From Acytostelium subglobosum LB1 (Eukaryota > Evosea > Eumycetozoa > Acytosteliales > Acytosteliaceae), in contig NW_012236529.1 in NCBI RefSeq assembly GCF_000787575.1, forward strand, positions 1,302,001 to 1,366,000: DNA of 64,000 nucleotides, read 5' to 3'. Below are positions 13,249-23,574 of this stretch, piece by piece (the stretch's first letter is position 1; the number at the start of each line of letters is the position of its first letter). The notes under the pieces are model-generated. The model saw only the letters and a program-made list of their open reading frames with translations, did no database searches and had not been told where the DNA came from. Both the position numbers and the translations under genes were made by a program.

Positions 13249-14247
13249 TTACAGAAGTGATGCTACGATCACTACCAATCCAGCAATCAAGACGATCGAG
13301 GTCGAGACTGTGGAGGCGGCAGATTTGTCATCAATACTCGAGCTCTCATCATCAAAGATGGATGGCACACGACCAAATGTAGTTTCCTCTGGTGTTGGCT
13401 TTCTGGCTGGCTTTCCAGATGGCTTCTTTGTGTCAGATGGTGATACCTCTGAGCTATCTCTCTTTGGTGGTCTAGTTGGTTTGGGAGTGGGCTTGATTGT
13501 TGGCCTCTTGGTAGGTGGTTCAGTGGGCTCATCCTCGCTTGAAGTTGATGGAGCTGGAGTCTTTGGTGTATCTGATTTTGGAGCTGGTGTCTTTGGAGTC
13601 TCAGACTTTGGAGCTGGAGTCTCCTCGTCAACATCCTCAGTTGGTGTCTTTGGAGTCTCTGGCTTGGTAGCTGGGGTAGAAGGTTCATCAGCAGCAGGTG
13701 CAGGTGCAGCTGGTGCTGCTGGTTCAGCAGCTGGTGCTGCTGGTTCAGCAGCTGGAGCAGGAGCCTCTTCAACAACCTCTGGAGCTGATGGTTTGGCAAC
13801 TTCTGGAGCAGGTGCAGCCTTCTTTGGTGAGCTCTGACCTGGATTAAAGCAAGCAGTATCTGATTTCTCAGTAAGGAATCCGACTGATACACCTGCGTCA
13901 CAAGTGTCAGAGTCGAAGCATCTTGAACATGAACTGTAGCATCGTGGCAGACAGTCTCTGTTTGTGTTGCATGGTTGATAGTTTGAGCAGAACTCTGACT
14001 GTGTCATATATGGGCTCGCATCATCGAGGGGACAGCTGATCGATGCGTTGAAAGCTGCCTTGGCATAGGTATACGATCGCTCGGTGAACCAACTTATATC
14101 CATCTTCTTCTCGGCACATACTGCCAAAGGAAGGTTTGGACAGAATTCCGACTTTCCTCCAAGGATAGGTACACATTGTAATGCTGCATTAGCCACGGCC
14201 AATGAAGCAACTATCAATAATGTATTGATAATAATTCTGGATACCAT
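13249..14247 (-). CDS. GPI-anchored Cys-rich protein with Pro/Ala/Thr-rich stalk
   Basis: Single exon, 332 residues. A signal peptide (MVSRIIINTLLIVASLAVANA) leads into a mature region of about 130 residues with 14 or so cysteines (CVPILGG, FCPNLP, CNTNRDCLPRCYSSCSRC). Residues about 145-290 are a low-complexity stalk of EPAAPA and TPKTPAPKS repeats, probably O-glycosylated. The protein ends in SAASTVSTSIVLIAGLVVIV ASLL with no basic tail, a typical GPI-attachment signal. A surface-coat or adhesion role is inferred; the Cys domain was not matched to a named family. It converges with the beta-helix gene, 115 bases apart. Confidence 0.85.
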   Translation of the reverse strand: MVSRIIINTLLIVASLAVANAALQCVPILGGKSEFCPNLPLAVCAEKKMDISWFTERSYTYAKAAFNASISCPLDDASPYMTQSEFCSNYQPCNTNRDCLPRCYSSCSRCFDSDTCDAGVSVGFLTEKSDTACFNPGQSSPKKAAPAPEVAKPSAPEVVEEAPAPAAEPAAPAAEPAAPAAPAPAADEPSTPATKPETPKTPTEDVDEETPAPKSETPKTPAPKSDTPKTPAPSTSSEDEPTEPPTKRPTIKPTPKPTRPPKRDSSEVSPSDTKKPSGKPARKPTPEETTFGRVPSIFDDESSSIDDKSAASTVSTSIVLIAGLVVIVASLL

Positions 14248-14901
14248 TATTATTATTAATAAATATTATTATAATTGTTGTTTTGTTTTGTAGTATTACT
14301 TTGTGTTTGATTGATTGATTAATTATTATTATCACAAAGGTACTACACTACTAATATTAAAGTGTAAACTTGTGTATGTTAAGATTACCTCTTACAAATG
14401 ATCAGATTCTTAGCATACATTATATACCTACTTGATCGTGTATTCATGGTGAATGTACATTCATCCAGGATTGTGTAGAGTGGATGGAAAAGTGGATGAA
14501 TCAGCCCATAGTGTGTGAATGATGAATAGAGAGTTTGAGCATCCATCTATGATGGTGTGGTGTGGTTGTTGGAATGATGGACTAAGTGATGGAGGGATTG
14601 AGTTATGGTGTGGGTTAGTGAGCGAGAGTGATTGAGTGAGTTAATAAGAGTGGGAACCATGATGCATATATATAAGTGTGATTGTCGGAGGTGATGGTAC
14701 TTTTGATGTTCATCCAATATTGCAACGACCACCATAAGTTCTTATTGTATAGCACAGTGCACTCCACGAACATTCCCCATACACATATTCTACCAATCCT
14801 AATCATGTTGTTGATTATTATTACATTGAAGGAGAAGTCGTCGATCGGGTTGAGGGAGTTTGAGTTTGAGGAGGAGGAGGCAAGGCATTCTATTGGACAT
14901 C
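14248..14901. other. Intergenic between two minus-strand genes
   Basis: Contains AT-rich repeats (ATT triplets at 14247-14275, GATT tracts) that probably include the promoter of the GPI-protein gene. Open frames here on both strands have no conserved features. Nothing else seen. Confidence 0.4.
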
Positions 14902-16749
14902 CTATTGTCTCATCTTATCAACTAATGGCGCAAGGTAATCAAATACTTCGAGTTGATCATTCTTTTTCGCAATTCGTAATGCTTCATCTATCCTTCCTTC
15001 AGTCCTATTCGCTACAAGGAATTGTACCATTTCTAGATTACCTTTCTCTGCAGCTGAATTCATCGCATAAGGTGTACATCCTTGGGTGGTATTATCATGA
15101 AGGAATTGGACGACATCCATTCGACAATTTCTTGCCGCATTGTCCATTGTATGCTTTGTGCCACCCTCTGTTCTGTTGGCGTGCAGGAAACGAACAATAT
15201 CCAAGTGACCTTTTCTCGCAGAGTTATCCATGGCAATTGTACTGCATCCCTCTGTTCGATTCTCGTGGAGGAACTTGACCACCTCTAGATGTCCATTCTT
15301 GGACGCATTGTTCATTGCGGCTTTGGTGCATCCCTCGGTGCGTGTGTGATGAAGGAACTGCACAATGTCCATGTATCCAAATTCAGCGGCTTGGTCCATT
15401 GCTCTAACTGTGCATCCTTCAGTTCTATTATGATGTAGATACTTGAGCATCTCGAGTTGACCACCCTTTGCCGCACTGTCCATTGTGTTTGAGGTAAAAG
15501 GAAATGTCCGCCTCTCATGGATGAAGTGAACCAGATCGTGATACCCCTCATGGGCTGCAATGTCGACCAATCCAGCTGAATACATGTCTGGTCTGTGGTA
15601 CACAATGAATCGAAATACATCATTATGGCCACGTACTAATGCGGACACCAGTGAGTTCAATTCGCAGCCTTCTGTTCGGTTGAAGTGGAGGAACTTCACC
15701 ACTTCAAGATGTCCATTGGTAATTGCACCTGTCATGGCCTCCTCGGTCCAAGGCTCAGTGCGATGCTCATGAAAGAACTTCACCATATCAATGTGGCCGT
15801 CACTCGCGGCCAACTCTGTTGATTGATCAGTGCCACTCTCTGTTCTATTCTCGTGAAGGAATTTGACGACATCCAAATGTCCACTGCCAGCACTGTAGTC
15901 CATAGCATCTTCTGTACATCCCTCAGTCCTGTTGTAATGGAGGAACTTGACCACCTCCAAATGTCCATTGATAGCTGCCAAGTCCAATGCTTTAACAGAG
16001 CACCCCTCAGTGCGGTTTTCATGGAGGAACCGGACCACCTCCAGATGTCCACCCTCGGCCGCCTCATCCATTGCCCGCACACCACAGCTGTCTGTACGAT
16101 GAACATGAAGGTACCGAACCACATCCATATGTCCGTTGGCGGAGGCCAAGTACAACGCATCTTCTGATAACACCTTGTCGCCTGCAGTGCTGTGTAGATA
16201 CTCTACAAGTGGGAGACAGCCAATGCGTGCTGCCCAGTCCAGTGCATCAGAGGTGTAGCCCTCTGTACGATGTTGTTGGAGATAGATGAAGATGTCCAAT
16301 GATGCAGCATGGTCCATGGCATTCGTGGAGGCACCCATCGCACCATTTTCATTTAGGTATTGTACTAGATCAAGTCGACCAATTGAGGACATTGCATCTA
16401 TTGCCATCATTGTCTTGAAGTCATTGGGTCGATGTTTGTGAATGTATTTGATGATGTAGAGATGACCCTTGTACGTTTCGAAACTATGATCAAACAAGAA
16501 CTTTACAGTGCCTCCATAGACATTATTGATAAGGTCTAATAGTATAGTGTTTGAACATGATATCCAATGAGATACTACCTCCTCCCATCTCATCCGTTTC
16601 AATCCTTGACTATAACTACGACCATTATTATGATCATTCTTCAACAATAATGATGATTGTATATCATTAATACTACTTATAAATAAAAATAACTGTCTTG
16701 ATATATATCTATTGTTTATCACTTGTTTGAATAATGTATCTTTATCCAT
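14902..16749 (-). CDS. Ankyrin-repeat protein with 28-residue dictyostelid-type repeats
   Basis: Single exon, 615 residues, no signal peptide or membrane segment. After an N-terminal region of about 90 residues (MDKDTLFKQVINNRYISRQL...), the rest is about 17-18 tandem repeats of 28 residues with the consensus GHLEVVKFLHENRTEGCT..AMD.AA. This is shorter than the 33-residue ankyrin unit because the loop/hairpin is replaced by the NRTEGCT segment. The core repeats (about 240-390 and 450-590) are very regular. The middle (about 390-450) and the N-terminal repeats are more divergent. Large families of such proteins exist in dictyostelids; function is unknown, presumably a protein-binding scaffold. 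Confidence 0.9.
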   Translation of the reverse strand: MDKDTLFKQVINNRYISRQLFLFISSINDIQSSLLLKNDHNNGRSYSQGLKRMRWEEVVSHWISCSNTILLDLINNVYGGTVKFLFDHSFETYKGHLYIIKYIHKHRPNDFKTMMAIDAMSSIGRLDLVQYLNENGAMGASTNAMDHAASLDIFIYLQQHRTEGYTSDALDWAARIGCLPLVEYLHSTAGDKVLSEDALYLASANGHMDVVRYLHVHRTDSCGVRAMDEAAEGGHLEVVRFLHENRTEGCSVKALDLAAINGHLEVVKFLHYNRTEGCTEDAMDYSAGSGHLDVVKFLHENRTESGTDQSTELAASDGHIDMVKFFHEHRTEPWTEEAMTGAITNGHLEVVKFLHFNRTEGCELNSLVSALVRGHNDVFRFIVYHRPDMYSAGLVDIAAHEGYHDLVHFIHERRTFPFTSNTMDSAAKGGQLEMLKYLHHNRTEGCTVRAMDQAAEFGYMDIVQFLHHTRTEGCTKAAMNNASKNGHLEVVKFLHENRTEGCSTIAMDNSARKGHLDIVRFLHANRTEGGTKHTMDNAARNCRMDVVQFLHDNTTQGCTPYAMNSAAEKGNLEMVQFLVANRTEGRIDEALRIAKKNDQLEVFDYLAPLVDKMRQ

Positions 16750-17213
16750 TCTACAATTATTATGTATTGTTATCTATTGTAGAGATACATTGACCTTTTG
16801 TTAGTATTGTGACTAACGCCATTTTTTGAAGAATGTGTCTTTCTTTTGTTACACTCCATTCATTCACTTATCATTAATATAACATTCAATCATTGTTTCA
16901 GATAATCAAACCATTTTGGATTATGTGGATAGGTATCCAAATACATATTACAGATGTAGCAAAGGAAGCTAACGTCGATCAATCATTATTTACCATTGTG
17001 AATAGACAAGGGTATTTCAACGTAGGGGGCTTGTTTGATCAAATAGTTGATTGCGTCAGTCTGCAAAGAAAGAATGAATGTTGCCTGAATTGAAATGAGG
17101 GGAGACTCCAGCCATCGACATGGTTTCTTACGAAAAGGTAACAGAGAGAGACATCATCAATCAATAATGAAGATGTCTCATCATTGCCACAAAGAATCTT
17201 TATAACGACAAGA
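16750..17213. promoter_or_regulatory. Divergent intergenic region
   Basis: 464 bases between the start of the ankyrin gene (minus) and the Frizzled-like gene (plus), so it should hold both promoters. AT-rich; no specific operator-like motif was recognised. The TTG at 17184 in frame with the next gene is not a start; the first in-frame ATG is at 17214. Confidence 0.4.
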
Positions 17214-18132
17214 ATGTATATCTACCAGACAACAACAAAGTTATTATTTAGTCTAGTCTTGTTGTTTGTTGCCGTATCCAGTTCGTATCAATCAAAGTCC
17301 AACAACATTTATTGTAAACTGTTACACTTACTTACACACAACATCAAATATAGATGTCAACTCATCATCATCATCAGAGTCTTTGGACACACCTTGTGCA
17401 GTGATCCCATATCAACAGATACAATTCTGCTGGACAACTGAGGGGCCTACAAAGTATGACCTAGGTTTGATGGCAAAGGCAGGCTATCCACTGCCAGAAA
17501 ACGTGACTCAAGCACTCAACGAAAGAATCAATACCACCGACCCCGACAGATGTAGCTCCATTCCTACTAACACCACTGGCTATGACATGTTTGCCCAGGA
17601 GGCAATCGAAAGATTGAAATACCAACCTCTCAACATCTCTGCCATTTGTGCACAGAACATTGCCACCTATATCTGTACCAAGACTTTTAGATGTAAGTCT
17701 CCATGCAATGTATAACACTCTCCTGGGATAATCACTAATCAATACATGGCCATACCGCCATTGTGTCTAGATACATATCCGAATACCATGCCATTCTGTT
17801 CAAGTGTTTGCGATAGTCTGTACAAAGAATCATCTTGTGGAAATATTACAGAGATATTTACAATGGTATTTGGTATGAATTTTACATACATCCCAGCTAC
17901 GTATGAAGAGTGTATTCAAGGTTCAGTTCCCGAGCATGGTGTAGAGAAGTGCTCAATACTATCGATGACTGGAAGACTTGATAAATGGGAGTGGGTTGGG
18001 ACTATCAAAGAGATTGATCAATATCCAGGTGGAGCATTACATGGTACCCTACTAGGATTTGGTCTTCTCGGATCAATCTTACTTATTATCCTTAGTATTG
18101 GTTTAATCATGCGTAGCCAAGATTCTAAATAA
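17214..18132 (+). CDS. Single-pass protein with Frizzled-type cysteine-rich domain
   Basis: Three exons: join(17214..17280,17354..17692,17771..18132), 255 residues. Signal peptide MYIYQTTTKLLFSLVLLFVA. The ectodomain follows the Frizzled CRD cysteine plan: CAVIP....FCW, then C....ICAQNIATYICTK, then PFCSSVCDSLYKESSCG, then C and C before the membrane. NxS/T sites are frequent. One membrane helix (GTLLGFGLLGSILLIILSIG) is followed by a seven-residue tail. Dictyostelid Frizzled/Smoothened-like receptors have seven helices after this domain; this protein lacks them, so it may be a decoy or co-receptor (inference). The first intron uses a weak donor (GTTCGT) chosen because it is the only one that keeps phase. 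Confidence 0.75.
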
Positions 18133-18273
18133 AGAGTTGAGTTCTCCAAAGTCGTTAGAATCACTACTTTTTCAAAAATTTGAATCAAAGTCGCTTCAAC
18201 AGACACATTCTTGTCATTCATTTAAACCATCATCAGATTGACAAGATAGAGATAGAGATAAGAGATAGAGAGG

Positions 18274-19615
18274 ATGGATGAACAACAAGATAATGATAAT
18301 GATAACACCAACATAGACATCGACAATAATGACAATATAGATATAACATCACCATCACCATCTACAACAACAACTACAACGACAACAACTACAACAACTG
18401 CAAACAAAGATGTACATAATAATAATATTAATAATGAAGATATAGTTGATGAAGATGAGATTTATGATGATGATGAAGAAGTTGACAATGAGGAAGAGGT
18501 AGATGATAATGAGGCACCAGAGGATGAGGAAGAAGAAGAGGAGGAGGAGGAAGATACACAGATTACAACACGCACACCAACAAGAGCAAGCAAAGGAAGG
18601 ATGATGACGAGAATGGCAACTAGAAGATCACATTCACAAGTTGAGGAGCCTGTTGAGGAGGAGGAAGAAGAGGAGGATGATGAAGAGCAGGAGGATGAGG
18701 AGGATGAGGAGGATGACGAGGAGATGGTCGAGCGCATCGATGATGAGAGCGACTCGCAAGAGGATGACGACGAAAGCAATGATGACGACGATTCAGACAG
18801 CGACGAAGATAACACTGTTGCACGTGGCAAGAGCAAGAAGCGCAAGCGTGGACAGAATGATGATCAAACGGACGAGCAGCAGGAGGCCGACAGACAAGCT
18901 GCTGTGGCCGCCGCGCAAAAGGATGTGTTCCGCATGCCTGAGGACTACCTCATCCCAATCAAGATCGACCTGCAGAATGGAATCTACCGACTCTCCGACT
19001 CGTTCCTTTGGAACTTGAATGAGCAAGCGATCACACCAGAGCAGTATGCCAAGAACCTCTGCATGGACATTGACTATCCCGAGTGGTTCGACGAGATGGT
19101 GGCCCAATCAATCATCACTCAAATCAACTCACATCGCGAGATCATGAAACGACTCGAACAAATGCTGCCTCATCTCGGTAGTGAACGTCTTGTCCCAATA
19201 TTCGTAAGTCCATCATCATCCTCACTCGCGATCATGAATACCCGACTCACTCATTCAATCAATCAATCAGCTCGACCTCACAGTCAATGGACTTAACCTC
19301 AAGGATCAATTCGAATGGGACTTGTTGTCATCAAACAGTGTGGAGGCTTTTGCCAAGTCACTATGTCTGGATCTGGGACTGTCGCGAGAGTTTGAGAATG
19401 CTATATCATTCGCCATTCGCGAGCAGATACAGTTCTACTTTAGTCAGCTGACGATCAACCCCGAGAGATTCCCTGTTCGTCCACCACTGGGCGTTCAACA
19501 GGTGATCCGTAACGACTTTGAACTGCTGGTATGGACGCCATCCGTGCAGCGACAAGGTCATACACCATTCCCCTTCCCATCAATCATGATACCTCAACAT
19601 ATGACTCGCAAATAA
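18274..19615 (+). CDS. snf5: SNF5/SMARCB1 subunit of SWI/SNF chromatin remodeller
   Basis: Two exons: join(18274..19203,19271..19615), 424 residues; intron GTAAGT...CAATCAATCAG. Residues 1-205 are an acidic, Asp/Glu/Asn-rich tail, followed by a basic KSKKRKRG stretch that could be a nuclear signal. Residues about 225-390 match the two imperfect repeats of the SNF5 domain: LIPIKIDL..G.YRLSDSFLWNLNEQ.ITPEQYAKNLC, then LDLTVNGLNLKDQFEWDL....EAFAKSLC.DLGL. These repeats define SNF5/SMARCB1/INI1, a core subunit that binds nucleosomes and transcription factors. The long acidic N-terminus is dictyostelid-like; the metazoan winged-helix N-terminus was not seen. The protein ends soon after repeat 2. 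Confidence 0.93.
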
Positions 19616-19910
19616 ACAGCGTCATCAACATCATCATCGTTGTGTCAACTAGAGCAAACTACAAATAAACAGCATTGGCTACTTGGCCATGCTGTTTGTT
19701 TGAAACATTGTTTAATGTGTATACTAACTAATATTGGACAATCCTGGACCCTTTGAAGGGCAGGAGCTACTTGGCGAGACCCTAGGCCTAGGCCAAGGCT
19801 AAGGTCTCGCCAATCCAATTGAGCGAAAGAGAAGGTGGATGATGGAAAAAGGAAGGAAGTCGAACTGATTGAAGGTGATAGGTTGAATGAATGGTCCACA
19901 AACAATGTGT
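19616..19910. other. Convergent intergenic region with hairpin
   Basis: 295 bases between the 3' ends of SNF5 and the GTPase gene; both 3' UTRs probably lie here. Its main feature is the inverted repeat at 19771-19813, listed separately. Confidence 0.5.
19771..19813. repeat. 11-bp perfect inverted repeat (hairpin) with palindromic loop
   Basis: TTGGCGAGACC at 19771-19781 is the reverse complement of GGTCTCGCCAA at 19803-19813. The 21-base loop contains the palindrome CTAGGCCTAG. It sits midway between two convergent genes, where a strong hairpin could act in 3' end formation of both transcripts. It could also be the remains of a small inverted-repeat element. Confidence 0.7.
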
Positions 19911-22361
19911 TTAGGGACCTTGATAGCTGTTCTCTGCACTAGAGTTGATCAAATGGATGTTGGGTGGAAGGTTGACTGTCAGCCCGTAGGATGATGGCAG
20001 GATTGATGGAGTCATCGGCAGTGAGTTGGGCGGTGATGACGATGGCGAGTGTATGGGTGAGCCAGAGTGTGTTGATGAGCATGGTGATGAAGACGACGAC
20101 GAGGACACCGTAGACGAAGAGGTGATTGGATTATCAATGTCGATGCTGGACGAGTTGGACACGTGGGCAGAGTGGTTACGACCGTTGTTCCTGAATCCAA
20201 AGCCCATCTTCCACTTGGGATTGTTATGTTGGTTTTGTTGTTGTTGTTGTTGTTGTTGTTGTAGTTGATGTTGTTGGTTGGAGCGATGTCCATGTCCATG
20301 ATGATGATGTTGATGTTGTTCAAGTGTCGAGTATGACTGTGATATGATGCGTGGCTTTGGTTGTTGTTGCTGTTGTTGATACATGTTGTTGGTCGTATTT
20401 ACAAGGTTGTTTGGTGGAGTGGACAGTGGAGACTCCAGCTCATCCAGCTTGGACTCGAGCTGGAGGTTCTGTAACAGTGCCTCCCACTTCTTGATATTGT
20501 CCTCCAATGCCTTTTGTATCATCTCCTTTGTGATCTTGCCCTTGGAGCTGCTGTGATGATGGTGATGGTGATGATGGTGGTGATGGTGATCGGGCTGCAT
20601 CAACTTCTTGATGCCATTGCATATCTTGATGTACTCCTGACTGCGTTGCTTCTCCAGGAGTGAGAGATCGCGGAAACGATTACCGACGGAAGCCTGTAGC
20701 ATCTCGTCCAAGCTCTTGCCAATCCTGGTGTAGAACTCGTTGGCCTGGCTCTGCAACTCCATCAGTCGCTGTATATCTTGCTTGGTCGTCTCGTCCCTCT
20801 TCCTCTGCTCATCCTGCTGTTGCTGCTGTTGTAGTTGTTGTTGCTGCTTTGATGGCGAGTTGACCTCGTCGTTGGACGATGTGATCGATGATGAGGACTC
20901 TGTCAAGATTGACACGGACTCAAACTCCATGTCCAACTCATCAATATTATGTTGTTGTGATGAAGAGGATGAAGAAGGTTGTTGTTGTTGCTTCTTGGGC
21001 TTTGAAGGCGAGGACTGCTCGACATCCTCCCTCTTATCAAACATGTTGGCCATCATTGGATTGTGCATCATCATCATCGTTGGCATGGACTGCGAGGAGA
21101 TGTTGTCGCGGGATAATGACAGACGCTGCATTGTATCACGTCGTGAAGGTGATGAGGTATCATTAAGTATGATTGATGTCCTCTTCTTGGCCTCCAACTC
21201 CTTCTGCTTCTTCTCCATAACCAGTTCCAACAGCTTGTCAATGCCCTCTGTGATACCAACTGTGATTGATGGAGATGTTAGACGATTGAAATCGTGTCTG
21301 TTTGGCTAAAGGGTGTGGACTTACCATCTTTACGACAACTGGTCATCATCCAGAATGTATACTCGCAAGCCTTGCAATACTGTTGTGTCAGGGAAGGTAG
21401 AGGTTAGGACCTTGCACGTTGGGAGAAAGATAACATGTACATACATTGTCGAGGTCGGATGTTGAGATTACTGGATCGCCTAGATCTGACTTGTTGGCGA
21501 AAAGGGCAATGGGGACGCGATGATCTAGGTCGTAACGGCGTAGTACAGTCTTCCAATCATCGATGGCAACAATGGATGAGGCGGTGGTCGAGTCGAACAT
21601 GACGATAATGCCACCCGCACCATGGAAGATTGAAGACAAGTGCTTGCCCCTGATCTCTGCATGAGCCACATCAATGAACTGTATATAATAGTAACTATTG
21701 TTGTTGTTTGCTACTTGTGAATGGTCCAATGCTTCCATTACTGCTTGCCAGTGAACTGTTGGAGCCAGAGGTGGTACTGGAGTTGGAACTGGAATTGGAG
21801 TTGGAGTTGGAATTGGAGTTGGAGTTGGTGTTGCCAATGTGTGATGGACCTCTGTGCTCGGACATTACACAACGCGCCAACTCGCATGAACACTCATTGA
21901 TGTTGTTGTTTGGAGTGTTTGGTTCAAGTATCAATGTGGACAACTCTGTGCCCACTGTCGGTATATAATTGCTCGTGTAGCATGCCTGTAAGTATCTTCT
22001 AATCACACTCGTCTTGCCAACTTGTGATCCTCCGACGATCTAAAGTGTGTTGTTGGTCGCGTCCAGGCATTAGTATCTCTCTACCTTTGTCTCATAATCA
22101 TCTACATCATCAACATACAACAATCTTTAGAACGTGCTCTATTGGCAACTCTTGGTAACGTGTCTTTGGCGAGGAGGATGTGGATGTTGGTGGCGAGGCG
22201 GATGCTGAATCGAGGCCAGCTCTGGATGGTGTGGAAGTGGCTGTTTGCTCACCAGCCGTACTCATTGAATCATTTGCACTTGATGAACAAGTAGTTGATG
22301 ATGCATCCAATGTATCATCCTTCCTCGATGACCAAAACGAGTCAAAGAGTTTACTAAACAT
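19911..22361 (-). CDS. Atypical Rab-like small GTPase with long low-complexity C-terminal extension
   Basis: Five exons: complement(join(19911..21259,21325..21379,21445..21678,21869..22039,22119..22361)), 683 residues; every join keeps phase. Start is the ATG at 22361 (MFSKLFDSFW). After a Ser/Thr-rich leader of about 75 residues comes the GTPase core: P-loop GGSQVGKTS, switch-I-like YIPTVGTEL, NKSD (G4) and MTSCRKD at the G5 position. The G3 position reads FIDVAHAEIRG, so the usual DxxGQ glutamine and glycine are not conserved, suggesting poor GTP hydrolysis. The remaining 430 or so residues are Gln/His/Ser/Asn-rich with a short coiled-coil-like EKKQKELEAKKR. No C-terminal prenylation cysteine: the end is NSYQGP. 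The intron at 21679-21868 contains repeats of GGAATT/GGAGTT that also read open as SNSNSN, so an in-frame isoform is conceivable. Confidence 0.8.
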
Positions 22362-23574
22362 GGTCTGTTTGTTTATCACTGTCTTCTCTGTTTATCTCTA
22401 TGAGTATGAGAGTATGAGTATGAGTATGATTTAGGGCTTTGCTCTTGCTCTTGCTTGTGAGCCAGAAACATACACTTGTAGATGGACAGGGTAGGTCTAC
22501 CTTTGTTCTCTCTTGTTCTCCTTGTTCTCAGCTTCAGTTCAACAGACACACGAGTCGCGAACACACACACACAGTAACAACTCTTGTTGGAGTCGACAAG
22601 AACAACCACACAAGCAAAGAAAGTTGCAAATTGACTTGATTGAGCTTAGTGTGTTTGTGTTTGGTTGAGGGGTGGTAGTGATCTAGTGATGTATGAGAGG
22701 TAGTGTTGTGTACCTAGTGATGGACAGTGAGTTCCGGTAATACAAATAATAAGGTGTGTTAACCAATTGGTATATATGTTGGTATTTAAAGTTGTAAAGA
22801 TGGTGATGACTGGAATGAATGTTTGCAGTGTATTACGTATGTAGACTATGATCAAGCTGTTTTTAAACCTTAGACAAAGTAAAGTGATCGTGATCAAAAA
22901 CTTTACAAAGTTGGAAACTTCATATGAAATCGTCTCCGAGTGGTGCTGGAACCTTGGTCCCTGAAGGCGAATCAGTCCCATTATGGAAACCCCACTGATC
23001 ACTTTTTTTTCTTTTTCTGATCTCCAGCATCTAAAGTGATGATAACCTTTCTACGAGTATTCCATCTACATCACATAGGTGTCTCATCAGTTTTGTTTAT
23101 TATGATGAATCATCATTCGTATTAGTGGTGATGATTGGGTGTTGTAAGAACCAAATGATTCGTCAACAGTCGCCTACACCAAGCCCATTTGTGTAGAACG
23201 TTGTTCATTGATATGCATTTATTTAATGAAGTAAACTTACTTTGTCTTATCTCTTGTATAAGTTTATTTATTAATAGAATAACCAGGCGAGGTGACCATA
23301 CCCTGTACATCGCTCATTCATTCTTTTGAAAAGTTGTTGCAATAGTGTTGATCAAAACGAAGGAGTGCGCGACTCCCTGATCACCCACACACTCAATCAC
23401 CCCACTGTTGGCAACCTCATGCTTGCATTGTGATCCATTCATTCATCACTGAGTGACTGACTCAATCATCACTTTATTATTATTATCATCATTAGAAATA
23501 ATAACAACAAAGAAAGAGAAGAGTGATTGATCACTCAATCAATCAATCAATCAATCACATAAACCAATCCAATC
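22362..23574. promoter_or_regulatory. Divergent intergenic region, about 1.2 kb
   Basis: Lies between the starts of the GTPase gene (minus) and the GRAM gene (plus). It holds GAGTAT repeats near 22400-22430, a T-run at 23003-23012 and TCAA repeats at 23535-23560 just before the GRAM ATG. No coding exon or RNA gene was supported. Confidence 0.4.

Noticed and set aside
14682-15278. 198-codon plus-strand frame overlapping the ankyrin gene
   Set aside because: Its right half is antisense to ankyrin repeats, and its left half lies in low-complexity intergenic DNA.
22960-23015. Possible small RNA gene ending in a T-run
   Set aside because: No recognisable snoRNA boxes, tRNA arms or dictyostelid class I RNA motif could be found before the T-run.
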